From DASSFZ01 sp035283185 (lineage in GTDB: Bacteria > Chloroflexota > Anaerolineae > Fen-1058), in contig DATEUJ010000142.1 in NCBI GenBank assembly GCA_035283185.1, positions 19,351 to 83,350 of the forward strand: a stretch of DNA of 64,000 nt. The letters run 5' to 3'. The stretch's first letter is position 1. Each line of letters begins with the position of its first letter. This document shows positions 8,453 through 17,187 of this stretch, piece by piece. The position numbers and the translations under genes are program-made. A model generated the notes under the pieces. That model saw nothing but the letters and a program-made list of their open reading frames with translations. It was not told where the DNA came from and made no database searches.

Positions 8453-10387
8453 TTACGCCAGAGCGCTGGCGTCGACGACCATCGCCACAAACAACAGCGC
8501 CAAATACAACTGCGAGAACTTATACAGGCGGCGCGCGGCCGGCTTGTCCATCTCGCGCGTCAGGCGGTAGGCGTACCACAGGAACAACCCGTTCAGCACG
8601 AGCGCCAGCGCCAGATAGACCCAGCCCAGCATGTGGAAGGCGAACAGCAGCAGCGTCACCGCCACCATCTGCAGTGAATACAGCCAGATGTGGCGGCGCG
8701 TCTCAGCCTCGCCGCGCACGACGGGCAGCATGGGCACGTTGGCTTTCTCGTAGTCGCCGCGCACGAGAATCGCCAGCGCCCAGGTGTGCGGCGGCGTCCA
8801 GTAGAAGACGATCAGGAACAAATAGAGCGCCAGCAGATCGACGCGGCCCGTCACCGCCGCCCAGCCCACCAGCGGTGGCACGGCGCCGGCGATGCCGCCG
8901 ATGACGATGTTGTGCGGCGTCGAGCGCTTCAGCCACAGCGTGTACACGAATACGTAGTAGATGATCCCGAACACCGCCAGCGTCGCCGCCAGCAGATTGA
9001 CGAACACCAGCAAGATGGCGAACGACGCGCCGCTGGCGACCAATCCAAACGCGAGCGCCCGGCGCGGATCGAGTTGATGGCGTGGGATCGGGCGATTCTT
9101 CGTGCGGCTCATCAGGCCGTCGATGTCACGATCGACGTAGCAGTTGATCGCGTTCGCGCCCGCCGAGGCCAGCGCGCCGCCGATCAGCGTGAAGGCGGCC
9201 AACGGCAGCGACACGCTGCCTCGTCCGGCGATCAACATCGAGGCCAACGTCGTCGTCAGCAGCAAGGCGATGATCCACGGCTTGGTCAGATAGAGGTATT
9301 TCTTGAACGCCGATCCGCCCGTCGACGGGTGCGCAGCCCCCACATTCGACGCCGGCTCCGCTCGCCCCGGGCGCTCCTGCGCGGGCACCTCGGACGTGAC
9401 CGGCCCGCTGCGCGCCAGGACGACGGCCAGCGCCACAGCTACGCCCCACGCCGCCGCCGCCACGGCCAAGTGCAGGGCGCGCAGGATGAGCGGCAGCGAC
9501 CACAGCGCCGTCAAACCGCCCACGACGATCTGCGCGACGAACAGGCCGAGCAGAATCAGCGCGCCGAGTGACACCCGAGGCGCCTGCGCGCGAACCCGCC
9601 GCGCTTCGACGGCGAAGAGCAACACCGGAATGCCTGTCGCAAGCGCTGCGAAGCGATGCGTGAAGTGCACCACGACCAGTGGGTCGCTCAACGGCGGTAC
9701 GATCTCGCTCAGGCACAGCGGCCAGTCGGGGCAGGCCAGCGACGCCCCGGTATTCACCACAGTCGCGCCAAGCAGCGTCAAGACCAGGATCGAAATCGCG
9801 GAGGCCAGCGCGAGCGCGAGAATCCGAGAACGGAGCCGGGCCTCAATCCGACCGCCCGCCCCCTCGGCCATCCGACCATCCGACCGCTCGACCACCTGAC
9901 CATCCGACCACTCGACCAATCGCGCGTTCGTGGCGACGACGATCAGGCAGGCGAACACGAGAAGCGCCGTGCCGAGGTGAATCCACACCGCTAACGGGGG
10001 GAGCTCCAGGACGACGGTGACGGCGCCCAGAAGAATCTGCACGATCAGCGCACCCGCGGCAGCCAGCGCCGGTCGCAGGATGGCCGGATGGGAGCGATAC
10101 GAACGCCACGCAGCCACGACGATGGCCGCGACGAGCACGCTCACCACGCCCGCCACCAGCCTATGCGAGAACTCGATCCACGGCTCGCGCCCGGGCGGGG
10201 GAATAAGGTAGCCGTGGCATGTCGGCCAGTCCGGGCAACCCAGCCCTGACCCCGTGACGCGCACAATGCCGCCGACGACGATCAGGACAAATGTCGCCGC
10301 GACCGCGGCCAGCGTCAGCGCGCGGAGCCCGCGGTCTACCTTACCCGTTGCCGGGCTAATCCTTCGACTCTCAGGACTGGCGGCCAT
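8453..10387 (-). CDS. ctaAB: Fused haem A synthase-haem O synthase (CtaA-CtaB)
   Basis: A 644-aa membrane fusion for haem A biogenesis. Residues ~20-325 are a COX15/CtaA domain, with the GGIVRVTGSGLGCPDWPTCHG signature and a second CPDWPLC repeat, which converts haem O to haem A. Residues ~365-644 are protohaem IX farnesyltransferase CtaB, with the prenyl-diphosphate-binding NCYVDRDIDGLMSRTKNRP near 415, which makes haem O. Such fusions are known in Chloroflexota. The loop near residues 155-180 is a translated short tandem repeat (EWSDGQVVERSDGRMAEG), not conserved protein. Its start overlaps the 3' end of ctaD by 17 bases, so it is translationally coupled. Confidence 0.95.
   Translation of the reverse strand: MAASPESRRISPATGKVDRGLRALTLAAVAATFVLIVVGGIVRVTGSGLGCPDWPTCHGYLIPPPGREPWIEFSHRLVAGVVSVLVAAIVVAAWRSYRSHPAILRPALAAAGALIVQILLGAVTVVLELPPLAVWIHLGTALLVFACLIVVATNARLVEWSDGQVVERSDGRMAEGAGGRIEARLRSRILALALASAISILVLTLLGATVVNTGASLACPDWPLCLSEIVPPLSDPLVVVHFTHRFAALATGIPVLLFAVEARRVRAQAPRVSLGALILLGLFVAQIVVGGLTALWSLPLILRALHLAVAAAAWGVAVALAVVLARSGPVTSEVPAQERPGRAEPASNVGAAHPSTGGSAFKKYLYLTKPWIIALLLTTTLASMLIAGRGSVSLPLAAFTLIGGALASAGANAINCYVDRDIDGLMSRTKNRPIPRHQLDPRRALAFGLVASGASFAILLVFVNLLAATLAVFGIIYYVFVYTLWLKRSTPHNIVIGGIAGAVPPLVGWAAVTGRVDLLALYLFLIVFYWTPPHTWALAILVRGDYEKANVPMLPVVRGEAETRRHIWLYSLQMVAVTLLLFAFHMLGWVYLALALVLNGLFLWYAYRLTREMDKPAARRLYKFSQLYLALLFVAMVVDASALA
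9850..9926. repeat. Short tandem repeat inside ctaAB
   Basis: An 8-10 base degenerate unit (CCATCCGACC, CGCTCGACCAC, ATCCGACCACTCGACC) lies in frame in the linker between two CtaA helices. The same repeat, in opposite orientation, lies inside glcF at 46076-46186. Confidence 0.75.
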
Positions 10388-12008
10388 GCGCCATCCTCAT
10401 GTCGCGCACGGGGCGCTCGCTGTGGACGGTAGGGATGGTTTCGAAGTTGTACTCCGGCGGCGGCGAGGGCGTCGCCCACTCCAATGTGTTGCCTTCCCAG
10501 GGATCATCTCCGGCGGGGACTCTGCGCTCGTGGCTCAGGTAGAGATTGATCATAAACACGAGCACCGACGCGGCGATCAGGAACGCGCCGGTGGTAGCCA
10601 GGCTGTTGTAGCGCGTCCAGCCGAAGTCCGCGCCGTAGTCGGCGATGCGGCGCGGCATGCCCATCAGCCCCAGGAGGTGCATCGGGAAGAAAGTCAGGTT
10701 GAACCCGATCAGCATCAGCCAGAACTGGAGCTTGCCCCAGCGCTCGTCCAACATCCAGCCGGTCATCTTCGGCAGCCAATAGTAAAATCCTGCGAAGATG
10801 CCGAACACCGCCCCGCCGAACAGAACGTAATGTAAATGCGCGACGACGTAGTACGTGTCATGCACCTGCAAATCGACGGGCACGATCGCCTGGAACACGC
10901 CGCTGATGCCGCCGATCACGAACATCGTCAGGAAGCCGAACACGAACAGCAGCGGCGTCTTGAGGGACAAATGACCGGCCCACAGCGTCGCGATCCAGTT
11001 GAAGATCTTCACGCCGGTCGGCACGGCGATGGCCATCGTCGCGATCATGAAAAACGCCCGTAATTGCGGCGCAACGCCGGTTGTGTACATGTGATGCGCC
11101 CAGACCAGGAAGCCCATCACGGCGATCGCCAGCGACGAGTAGGCGATGGCCTTGTAGCCGAAGATCGGCTTCCGGCTGAAGACCGGGAGCACCTCAGAGA
11201 CGATGCCCATCGCCGGCAGGATCATGATGTACACGGCCGGATGGGAATAGAACCAGAACATGTGCTGCCACAGTCGGGGATCGACGCCAGAGGCGGTAGA
11301 GAAGATCGAAGTGATAGCCAGCCGGTCGGCGAGCAGGATGATCAGCGCGCCGGTCAGCACCGGCGTGGAAAATAAGATCATCATAGAGGTTGCCAGGATG
11401 GCCCAGGCGAGCAGCGGAATGCGCGTCATGGTCATGCCGGGGCAGCGCATGTTCACGATCGTGACCATGAAGTTGATCGCGCCCAGCAGCGACGACGTGC
11501 CGACGAACAGCAACCCCAAGATCCACGTAGTCACACCGGCGCCCGGCGTGAACACGGTCGTGCTCAGCGGCGTGTAGCCCGTCCACCCGGCGCTGGAGGC
11601 GCCGGACTCGAACAGGAAGCTGCTGTACAGCATGACGCCCGCAGCCAGGAACAGCCAGTACGAGAAGGCATTGAGCCTGGGGAAGGCCATGTCGCGCGCG
11701 CCGATCATGATCGGGACCATGTAATTGCCGAAGCCGGCGAACATCGGGATGATGAACAGAAAGATCATCGTCGTCCCGTGCATCGTGAAGAACTGGTTGT
11801 ACACGTCGGGATCCACAACCTGCATGCCGGGCTGCGACAGCTCCAGGCGGATGAACAGCGCGAGGACGCCCCCGGCGAGGAAGAACAGGAAGGCCGACCA
11901 GACGTACAGCAGGCCGATCTTCTTGTGATCGACCGTCGTCAACCATTCCATCAGGGCGCCGCGCCGCCGCGGCGCAACGGCGCTAATCGTACCGGTTATC
12001 GTGGCCAT
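10371..12008 (-). CDS. ctaD: Cytochrome c oxidase subunit I, A2 type
   Basis: A 545-aa catalytic subunit with twelve hydrophobic helices. Haem and CuB ligands are visible: the N-terminal TMHG histidine for low-spin haem, HPAVY and VWAHHMY for CuB, and VAHLHYVLFGG for both haems. The active-site helix reads YSHPAVYI. The glutamate of A1 oxidases (HPEVY) is replaced by alanine and the Tyr-Ser pair precedes the histidine, the mark of A2-type caa3 oxidases such as that of Rhodothermus. The D-channel entry (GARDMAFPR) is kept. It lies 9 bases after ctaC and overlaps ctaAB. Confidence 0.96.
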   Translation of the reverse strand: MATITGTISAVAPRRRGALMEWLTTVDHKKIGLLYVWSAFLFFLAGGVLALFIRLELSQPGMQVVDPDVYNQFFTMHGTTMIFLFIIPMFAGFGNYMVPIMIGARDMAFPRLNAFSYWLFLAAGVMLYSSFLFESGASSAGWTGYTPLSTTVFTPGAGVTTWILGLLFVGTSSLLGAINFMVTIVNMRCPGMTMTRIPLLAWAILATSMMILFSTPVLTGALIILLADRLAITSIFSTASGVDPRLWQHMFWFYSHPAVYIMILPAMGIVSEVLPVFSRKPIFGYKAIAYSSLAIAVMGFLVWAHHMYTTGVAPQLRAFFMIATMAIAVPTGVKIFNWIATLWAGHLSLKTPLLFVFGFLTMFVIGGISGVFQAIVPVDLQVHDTYYVVAHLHYVLFGGAVFGIFAGFYYWLPKMTGWMLDERWGKLQFWLMLIGFNLTFFPMHLLGLMGMPRRIADYGADFGWTRYNSLATTGAFLIAASVLVFMINLYLSHERRVPAGDDPWEGNTLEWATPSPPPEYNFETIPTVHSERPVRDMRMAHGRQS

Positions 12009-12017
12009 GAATCATCC

Positions 12018-13073
12018 TTATTTCAGAGTCTGAAGATACGCGACGAGCGACGCGATGTCCGCCGGCGACAGGTTGAGGTTGGGCATCAGCGAGCCGGCCT
12101 TGACGGCAGGGGGATCGGCCAGCCACTTCGCCAGGTTGTAGGGTGTGGTCGCCAGCGTGCACCCGGCGAAGCACGGACGGCCATAGACATGGGTGAGGTC
12201 CGGCCCCGTCTTGCCCACAGCACCGGGCACGCCTCGAATCACATGACACCCAGCGCAGCCCGCGCTCTGAAAGATCTGCTGGCCGGTCTGCGCCGCCGTC
12301 TCGGCGGGCGCGGCGGCGTCTCCGGCCTGACTCTTTACCCACGCCGCAAACTCGTCTTCGGACACCGCCGTGACGACCAGGCGCATGTAGGCGTGGGAGA
12401 CGCCGCATAGCTCGGCGCACTGTCCGTAATAGTCGCCCGGCCGGCTGGCTCTCAGCAGCGATTGATTGATCACGCCCTGCATCGCGTCGGTCTTGCCGCT
12501 TAGTTCAGGCGCCCAGAAACTGTGGATCACGTCGGCTGAAGTGATCTGGAGATTGATGACCCGTCCAACGGGGATGACCATCTGCCCCGCCGTCGCAATG
12601 CCAAAATCGGGATAGCGAAACTCCCACCACCACTGATGACCGATCACCTCGACGGAGATCGGCACGCCGGGTTCGGCCGAGTATGCAGCCGCGTCGATAT
12701 TTTGCTGCGCCCTTACCGCCAGCACGAACAGCGCCACGACGATGACCGCCGGCGCGACCGTCCAGGCGATCTCAAGGCGCGTATTGCCGTGAATCTGGGG
12801 TGGCTCGCCGGCGTCCTTCGCCCGACGGCGGAAGCGAAAGGCGGCGATCAAGATCAAACCTTCCACGACGAGGAACACGCTGGCGGCGATGATGAGCACG
12901 ATGGTGTGGAGATCGGCGATAGCGGCGGATACAGGAGAAGCCGGTTCGAGGGCAGACGGCGGGCCGTCGGGTTCGGCCAATGCCATAGCGGGGAGAAAGA
13001 GCGCCAGGAGCAGTGCAACCAGCAACGAGACAAGAATTACACTCCGGGTCCGCGTCTTATTGAACGCGCGCAT
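12018..13073 (-). CDS. ctaC: Cytochrome c oxidase subunit II with cytochrome c domain
   Basis: A 351-aa caa3-type subunit II that takes electrons from periplasmic donors. It has an N-terminal signal peptide ending near ALA, two membrane helices, and a CuA domain with the loop QCAELCGVSHAYM near 218-230 and the aromatic WWWEF. A fused cytochrome c domain binds haem at CAGCH near 270 with a distal Met in SLMPN. I chose the ATG at 13073, preceded by GGAGGACC and followed directly by the signal peptide; an upstream in-frame extension lacks a ribosome site. First gene of ctaC-ctaD-ctaAB. Confidence 0.95.
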   Translation of the reverse strand: MRAFNKTRTRSVILVSLLVALLLALFLPAMALAEPDGPPSALEPASPVSAAIADLHTIVLIIAASVFLVVEGLILIAAFRFRRRAKDAGEPPQIHGNTRLEIAWTVAPAVIVVALFVLAVRAQQNIDAAAYSAEPGVPISVEVIGHQWWWEFRYPDFGIATAGQMVIPVGRVINLQITSADVIHSFWAPELSGKTDAMQGVINQSLLRASRPGDYYGQCAELCGVSHAYMRLVVTAVSEDEFAAWVKSQAGDAAAPAETAAQTGQQIFQSAGCAGCHVIRGVPGAVGKTGPDLTHVYGRPCFAGCTLATTPYNLAKWLADPPAVKAGSLMPNLNLSPADIASLVAYLQTLK

Positions 13074-13184
13074 CGGTCCTCCGTGCCCGTGATGTGAAGC
13101 CGTCAAATGGTGCGTCACAAAGGGAGGCTCTTGCCAGATCGAAGCTGCCCACCGTCGCAAGAGCTATAAGTGAATCTTGGCGCG

Positions 13185-13213
13185 ATTATACCATGCACAA
13201 TCTGAAAAGTAAA
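13185..13213 (-). promoter_or_regulatory. Promoter of ctaC-ctaD-ctaAB
   Basis: On the minus strand TTTACT is followed after 17 bases by TATAAT, about 110 bases upstream of the chosen ctaC start. Confidence 0.5.
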
Positions 13214-13241
13214 TCGCCGCCTCGATAGCAGCGAATAGAGA

Positions 13242-13268
13242 GGGGATGCAGCACCTCGCTGCATCCCC
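13242..13268 (-). terminator. Hairpin after the subtilase gene
   Basis: GGGGATGCAGC and GCTGCATCCCC form an 11-bp stem with a five-base loop, 66 bases beyond the subtilase stop codon. Only a weak pyrimidine tract follows. Confidence 0.5.
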
Positions 13269-13333
13269 GTATCCACAGCCTTGCGATGGTTTTCAGGCCA
13301 ACTCAAGGCTCAGCTACAGCCCCCACCGCGTGA

Positions 13334-16156
13334 TCACGGCTGGTAGTAGACGTTCACGGCGACCCAGTCGAGCGAGAAGTCGCGCGCCGTCGAGCTGGCG
13401 GTGTTGATGATGCGCACGCGGAAACTCGTGTTGCCGAAGTCCGAAGCGCTCCAGGCGCGACCCCAGGTGTCCGCCGGACCACCCAGCGTGTAGGTGACTT
13501 CGGACTTAGTCAGGTTCGGCGTCTGTTTCGCGGTCGTCCAGGTCGTGCCGCCGTCCCACGACAACTGCACGCACATCTTGGGCGCGTTCGACGTGCTGTC
13601 CACCTTTGCGTCGAGCTGGACTTCGATGCCGTTGATCGCTGAGGCCGAGAAGGTGAAATTGTAATCGTGGAAGATGTGCTTATCCTTCTTGGCATGCGTG
13701 CACGACGTCTGGTTGCCCGTGCCGCTGTTGTTGTCCACCGCGAACGCACCGCCGTCGGTGTGGGCATCCGCGGGATTGACCTCAAAGCCGTTGCCATCGC
13801 CACCAGAGGCTGCGGCGTTCGCCGTTGGGCTTCGTAGGCCGGTGTTCGTGGGCGGCGGCGGAGCCGAGAGCGTGCCGCCATCGACCACGAGCGCGTACGG
13901 CTGTGGGCCATTGGGGACGTTGAAACCCTTGACCCGGATGGTGTACGTGCCCGCCGTCGCCGACTGAACGTAGACGTTCTCGACGTTGTTCCGGCGATCC
14001 GCTGCGCCGCCGGTGGCGCTCCACCCGCCGCTGAACACGTTGCCCAGGTAGGTGGTGGTGCCGTTAGGGGCGACCACTTCCAGATCCAGGTCGTTGACCA
14101 GATTCACGCTGGCGGACTCGGTGGAGGGAAAATCGCTCCACACGAGCGTAATCTTCAGTGGACTGCCGCCCGCGCTGACCACCGATTGGTAGGTGGTCGT
14201 GCTGCCGGTGCTCGCGCCACCGCTGGTCACGTCCGCAAACTGATGGGAGCCATCGGTAGCATTCGCCACGTTCACACGGCCCCAGCCCTCGTGGTTGTTG
14301 GGGATAGGGAAGTCGTTGTCGTTGGCGCCGTCGTTGTTCTCGTCGAGCATATCCACGGCAGAGTTGATGAGCGTCGCCTTGACCAGTGCGGCGCTGGCGC
14401 TCAGACTGTGCGCCTTCTGGTAGAAGTCGCGCACCACGGTCGCCGCGCCAGCGGTCAGCGGGTTGGACATCGAAGTGCCGCCCATGCCCTTGTAAGCCAC
14501 GTTGCGCGGCATGCCCCAGCCGTCCCACTGATACAGACCGTTCTGCGGATTTACCGGATCGCCATAGCCTTCCTGATACAGGCCGGAGTAGCCGGAGAGG
14601 ATCCAGGTGCCGGGGGCCACGACGTCGGGCTTGATGCGGTTGTCGTCCGTCGGGCCACGGCTGGACCACGAAGCCATCTGCTCCTGGTTGCCCGCCGTGA
14701 CATCGCTCGCCAGCGGCTCGGCCGGGAAGTCGGCGGGGTAACGCTGACCCCACGTGCCCAGGAAGTTGACCTGGTTGCCGCCCATGCTCGAGCAGGTCTG
14801 GCCGGTCTGGTATAGGTCGTGCGAGGTGTAGGTCAGGCTGGTATCGCACTGGTAGTTCCCCTGCCGGTCGTTCTCGCTCGCGCCGACGGTGAGCACGTTC
14901 TTGGCGGTGGCCGGGGAGCCGGTAGAGTCGTTGTCCACCACCCCATCCGAGTTGGCGTCGGTGCCCTCGTTACCCGCCGAGAACGTGATGACCATGTCCT
15001 TGTTCGTCCAGATGAAGCTGTCGGCGTTGGCGCTGTCCAGCGTGTAATCGCCCGCCACCGCGCTGCCCCAGGAATTGGAATGGATACGCGCCCCAGCATT
15101 GTATGCCTGCTGGAAGAGCTGCTTGATGTCGTTCGGGATGCCGATGAGATAGTAGCCGTCGGGACTGCCGGAACAAGCCGCGTAGGTGTCCAGATATTCC
15201 TCTACAGCCTGGAAGACGAGCCGGGCCGCCGGGGCCGTGCCCTTGCCCTCCCCGTTTGCGCCTCCATCGCCCAGCACCGAGACTGACACATGCGTCCCAT
15301 GCCCGCTGTCCACATCCACCGGGCCATCCGGGATCACGTCGTAGCACCGGAAAGCGTCGGGGGCGCTCCAGTTGTAAATGGCGACGATGCGACTGGGAGG
15401 AATGTCGGGGTGTGCGCCTGCCGTCGTGCCATCGCCAAGACCGGTATCCGCGACGGCGGCGATCTGGGTCGAGCCGTCGTATCCGAGTGCATTGGCCGTG
15501 TTCGCGCCCATGATGACGCCCGCCCCGTACTCGTTGTGCTTCTCCCGGAACGTAAAGTTCTGCACCCAGGCGACGTCGAGCACGTGGGCGACTGCGTCAA
15601 GTTGAGCAGCGTCGGCTGCTACCAACAGAATGTTCTCCGCGCGCGCCAGGACTTGGGCGCCGGTCGATGCGATCGCCGCGGCTGACACACCGGCATCCGC
15701 GCCGCGCTCGACTCTCACGGTGTAAAGGTGCGTTCCGTCGCGCGCCAGATTGGGGCTGAGCTTGTAAGCCGGATGGAAGAGACCCACCCACGCGACGCCG
15801 CTCAGGCCCTCCACTTTGCGCGCCTGCCCCGGGTTCATGCGCGCCTTGAAGGCGAAGTCCGGAATGTAGTCCAACAGCTCTGCCCCTGCTGCGGCGACCT
15901 CATCCTTCCAGGCCTGTTCCACCGGCCCGCGAAACTGAACGATGTAATAGCCGCGCTGGCCAGGGGCGTAGCCGGCAATGGTGAGGCCGGGCGGAATGTC
16001 CGGTCTCTCACCGCGAGCCGGCATGAACGTCGCCGCCTTTAATCGAATGGGCGCCGGCTGTCCCTGCGCGGCCGGGCCGGCCAGGCCGACACCCGGCGCC
16101 AGCAGCGCCAACAGCAGCGACATAACCAACGCACATGTGTAGAGCTTGTTACGCAT
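13334..16156 (-). CDS. Secreted S8 subtilisin-like serine protease
   Basis: A 940-aa exported protease. Signal peptide about residues 1-27, then a ~150-residue propeptide region with an I9-like fold (YIVQFRGPVEQAWKDEV). The S8 catalytic triad is visible: Asp in AAVADTGLGDG near 235, His in DSGHGTHVS near 287, Ser in GGTSMSNPLTAGA near 560 (usual form GTSMAxP). After the catalytic domain come a proprotein-convertase-like beta region (VNDLDLEVVAPNGT...NNVENVYV) and a C-terminal beta-sandwich of ~150 residues (ANAAASGGDGNGFE onward). Upstream it carries the AAGCCA-type leader seen before the LVIVD genes. Likely extracellular protein degradation. Confidence 0.9.
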   Translation of the reverse strand: MRNKLYTCALVMSLLLALLAPGVGLAGPAAQGQPAPIRLKAATFMPARGERPDIPPGLTIAGYAPGQRGYYIVQFRGPVEQAWKDEVAAAGAELLDYIPDFAFKARMNPGQARKVEGLSGVAWVGLFHPAYKLSPNLARDGTHLYTVRVERGADAGVSAAAIASTGAQVLARAENILLVAADAAQLDAVAHVLDVAWVQNFTFREKHNEYGAGVIMGANTANALGYDGSTQIAAVADTGLGDGTTAGAHPDIPPSRIVAIYNWSAPDAFRCYDVIPDGPVDVDSGHGTHVSVSVLGDGGANGEGKGTAPAARLVFQAVEEYLDTYAACSGSPDGYYLIGIPNDIKQLFQQAYNAGARIHSNSWGSAVAGDYTLDSANADSFIWTNKDMVITFSAGNEGTDANSDGVVDNDSTGSPATAKNVLTVGASENDRQGNYQCDTSLTYTSHDLYQTGQTCSSMGGNQVNFLGTWGQRYPADFPAEPLASDVTAGNQEQMASWSSRGPTDDNRIKPDVVAPGTWILSGYSGLYQEGYGDPVNPQNGLYQWDGWGMPRNVAYKGMGGTSMSNPLTAGAATVVRDFYQKAHSLSASAALVKATLINSAVDMLDENNDGANDNDFPIPNNHEGWGRVNVANATDGSHQFADVTSGGASTGSTTTYQSVVSAGGSPLKITLVWSDFPSTESASVNLVNDLDLEVVAPNGTTTYLGNVFSGGWSATGGAADRRNNVENVYVQSATAGTYTIRVKGFNVPNGPQPYALVVDGGTLSAPPPPTNTGLRSPTANAAASGGDGNGFEVNPADAHTDGGAFAVDNNSGTGNQTSCTHAKKDKHIFHDYNFTFSASAINGIEVQLDAKVDSTSNAPKMCVQLSWDGGTTWTTAKQTPNLTKSEVTYTLGGPADTWGRAWSASDFGNTSFRVRIINTASSTARDFSLDWVAVNVYYQP

Positions 16157-16511
16157 CAGATTTGCCTCCTCGGTGGCTTGTGTGTGAGCTGGGGCACGGC
16201 GCGCGTCGGCGGAGCCAGCTCGGATTCCCCGCCAAACCGTTCACACCAACTTCAAACAACTCCAATTACAGCAACGTCCTCGCGCAAGAAATTACCTGCG
16301 CGAGGACGAAATCCTGAGAGCCGTAACAAGAAATACCAATCGAGAGTTGACGCCAATTCTTAGCCCACCCGGCCCACGGCTGTCACCCTGACCCTGAGTG
16401 TAGCGAAGGGGAAGGGTCTCGCCCGCTCGGATTGAGATGCCTCGATATTATAAACCAAAAACGACTCTTTTTGGTAAAGAAGTGGTATGAAACGAGGCAA
16501 CAGATCACCGC
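16157..16511. other. Gene-free stretch with word repeats
   Basis: No convincing gene. It holds the leader of the subtilase and, around 16384-16424, an imperfect word element (CACCCTGACCCTGAGTG then AGCGAAGGGGAAGGGTCTC) of a kind common in intergenic DNA of such genomes. Confidence 0.4.
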
Positions 16512-16766
16512 TCAGCGGGCACCTACTAACCTGCCGACAACCCGGACATATCTCCGCTCGAATACACTGCTGTCATGCGGCGCTTTGCGCAGGCTACGCG
16601 TCAAGTCTAACCCGGCGTAATGCAGTTCCTGATGCATGCCGGTCCGCCACAGCGGCGCGTCGCTCACGTCGTAGACGATGCCGTTGCAGGCAATGTATAC
16701 GGGCCTGCCTTTAGTACCGTCGTACTGGCGCAGCTCGGCCTCAGTGAAGACGCGTTCCTGGGGCAT
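16512..16766 (-). CDS. Cytochrome b5-like haem/steroid-binding protein
   Basis: An 84-aa soluble protein matching a single cytochrome b5-like domain. It opens with FTEAELRQYDGTKGRPVYIA, continues with the NGIVYDVSDAPLW signature, and has GMHQELHYAGLDLT, where the histidine and the AGxDLT turn are typical. A later APH may supply the second ligand. The role is unknown; such small b5 proteins act as electron carriers or ligand binders. It ends a same-strand run of pepF, cupin and b5 genes and has no signal peptide. Confidence 0.8.
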   Translation of the reverse strand: MPQERVFTEAELRQYDGTKGRPVYIACNGIVYDVSDAPLWRTGMHQELHYAGLDLTRSLRKAPHDSSVFERRYVRVVGRLVGAR

Positions 16767-16771
16767 GGGGA

Positions 16772-16838
16772 CGTGTTGCGTGTTTCGTGTTTCGTATTGC
16801 GTATCCGGATGACGGAACAGGCAATACGGAATACGTCA
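16772..16838. repeat. Word-repeat hairpin (GTGTTTCGT type)
   Basis: Tandem CGTGTTGCGTGTTTCGTGTT and CGTATTGCGTATCCG are mirrored by CGGAACAGGCAATACG and GAATACGTC. It separates the cytochrome b5-like and cupin genes. Confidence 0.5.
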
Positions 16839-17168
16839 TGATTTTGGTGGTGGGGCAATGCCGACCAAGATCGTCAGGCGTGTATCGCTTCGATTCTCGA
16901 CGCCATGCGAGACGCCGGCCGGCGCCCAGACCAGCATCCCCGGCCCGGCTCCGCGCACTTCATCTCTGACTGTGAACACGCCCCGGCCTTCGATGACGTA
17001 GTAGAACTTGTCGGCGGCGGCGTGTGCGTGCGCCTCCTGCGCCTGCCCGGGTTCCAGGCAATTGAGGCCGACCATCACATAGTCGCCCTGAAACAGCGTC
17101 GTTTTGAAGTGCTTGTCGGCGCGCGCGTCGATGTGGTCGTGGTAGTCTTTGAACATCTCATCCTTCAT
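16836..17168 (-). CDS. Cupin-domain protein
   Basis: A 110-aa single-domain cupin. Motif 1 is recognisable as AQEAHAHAAADKFYYVIEGRG (histidines and glutamate that would bind a metal), and motif 2 as PGMLVWAPAGVSHGVEN. The substrate is unknown. The start codon lies inside a tandem GGATGAA repeat that supplies both the ribosome site and several ATG codons, so the exact start is uncertain by a few residues (MKDEMF). It lies 19 bases after pepF in the same direction. Confidence 0.85.
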   Translation of the reverse strand: MKDEMFKDYHDHIDARADKHFKTTLFQGDYVMVGLNCLEPGQAQEAHAHAAADKFYYVIEGRGVFTVRDEVRGAGPGMLVWAPAGVSHGVENRSDTRLTILVGIAPPPKS

Positions 17169-17187
17169 CCTTCATCCCTCATCCTTT
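17157..17187 (-). repeat. Tandem GGATGAA repeat supplying a start site
   Basis: Four copies of a seven-base unit (GGATGAA/GGATGAG) lie between pepF and the cupin gene. Each contains a Shine-Dalgarno-like AAGGA and an ATG. A near-identical array occurs at 37413-37441. Confidence 0.7.

Noticed and set aside
13115..13306. 63-aa frame between ctaC and the subtilase
   Set aside because: It covers the ctaC promoter and a hairpin and has no recognisable feature.
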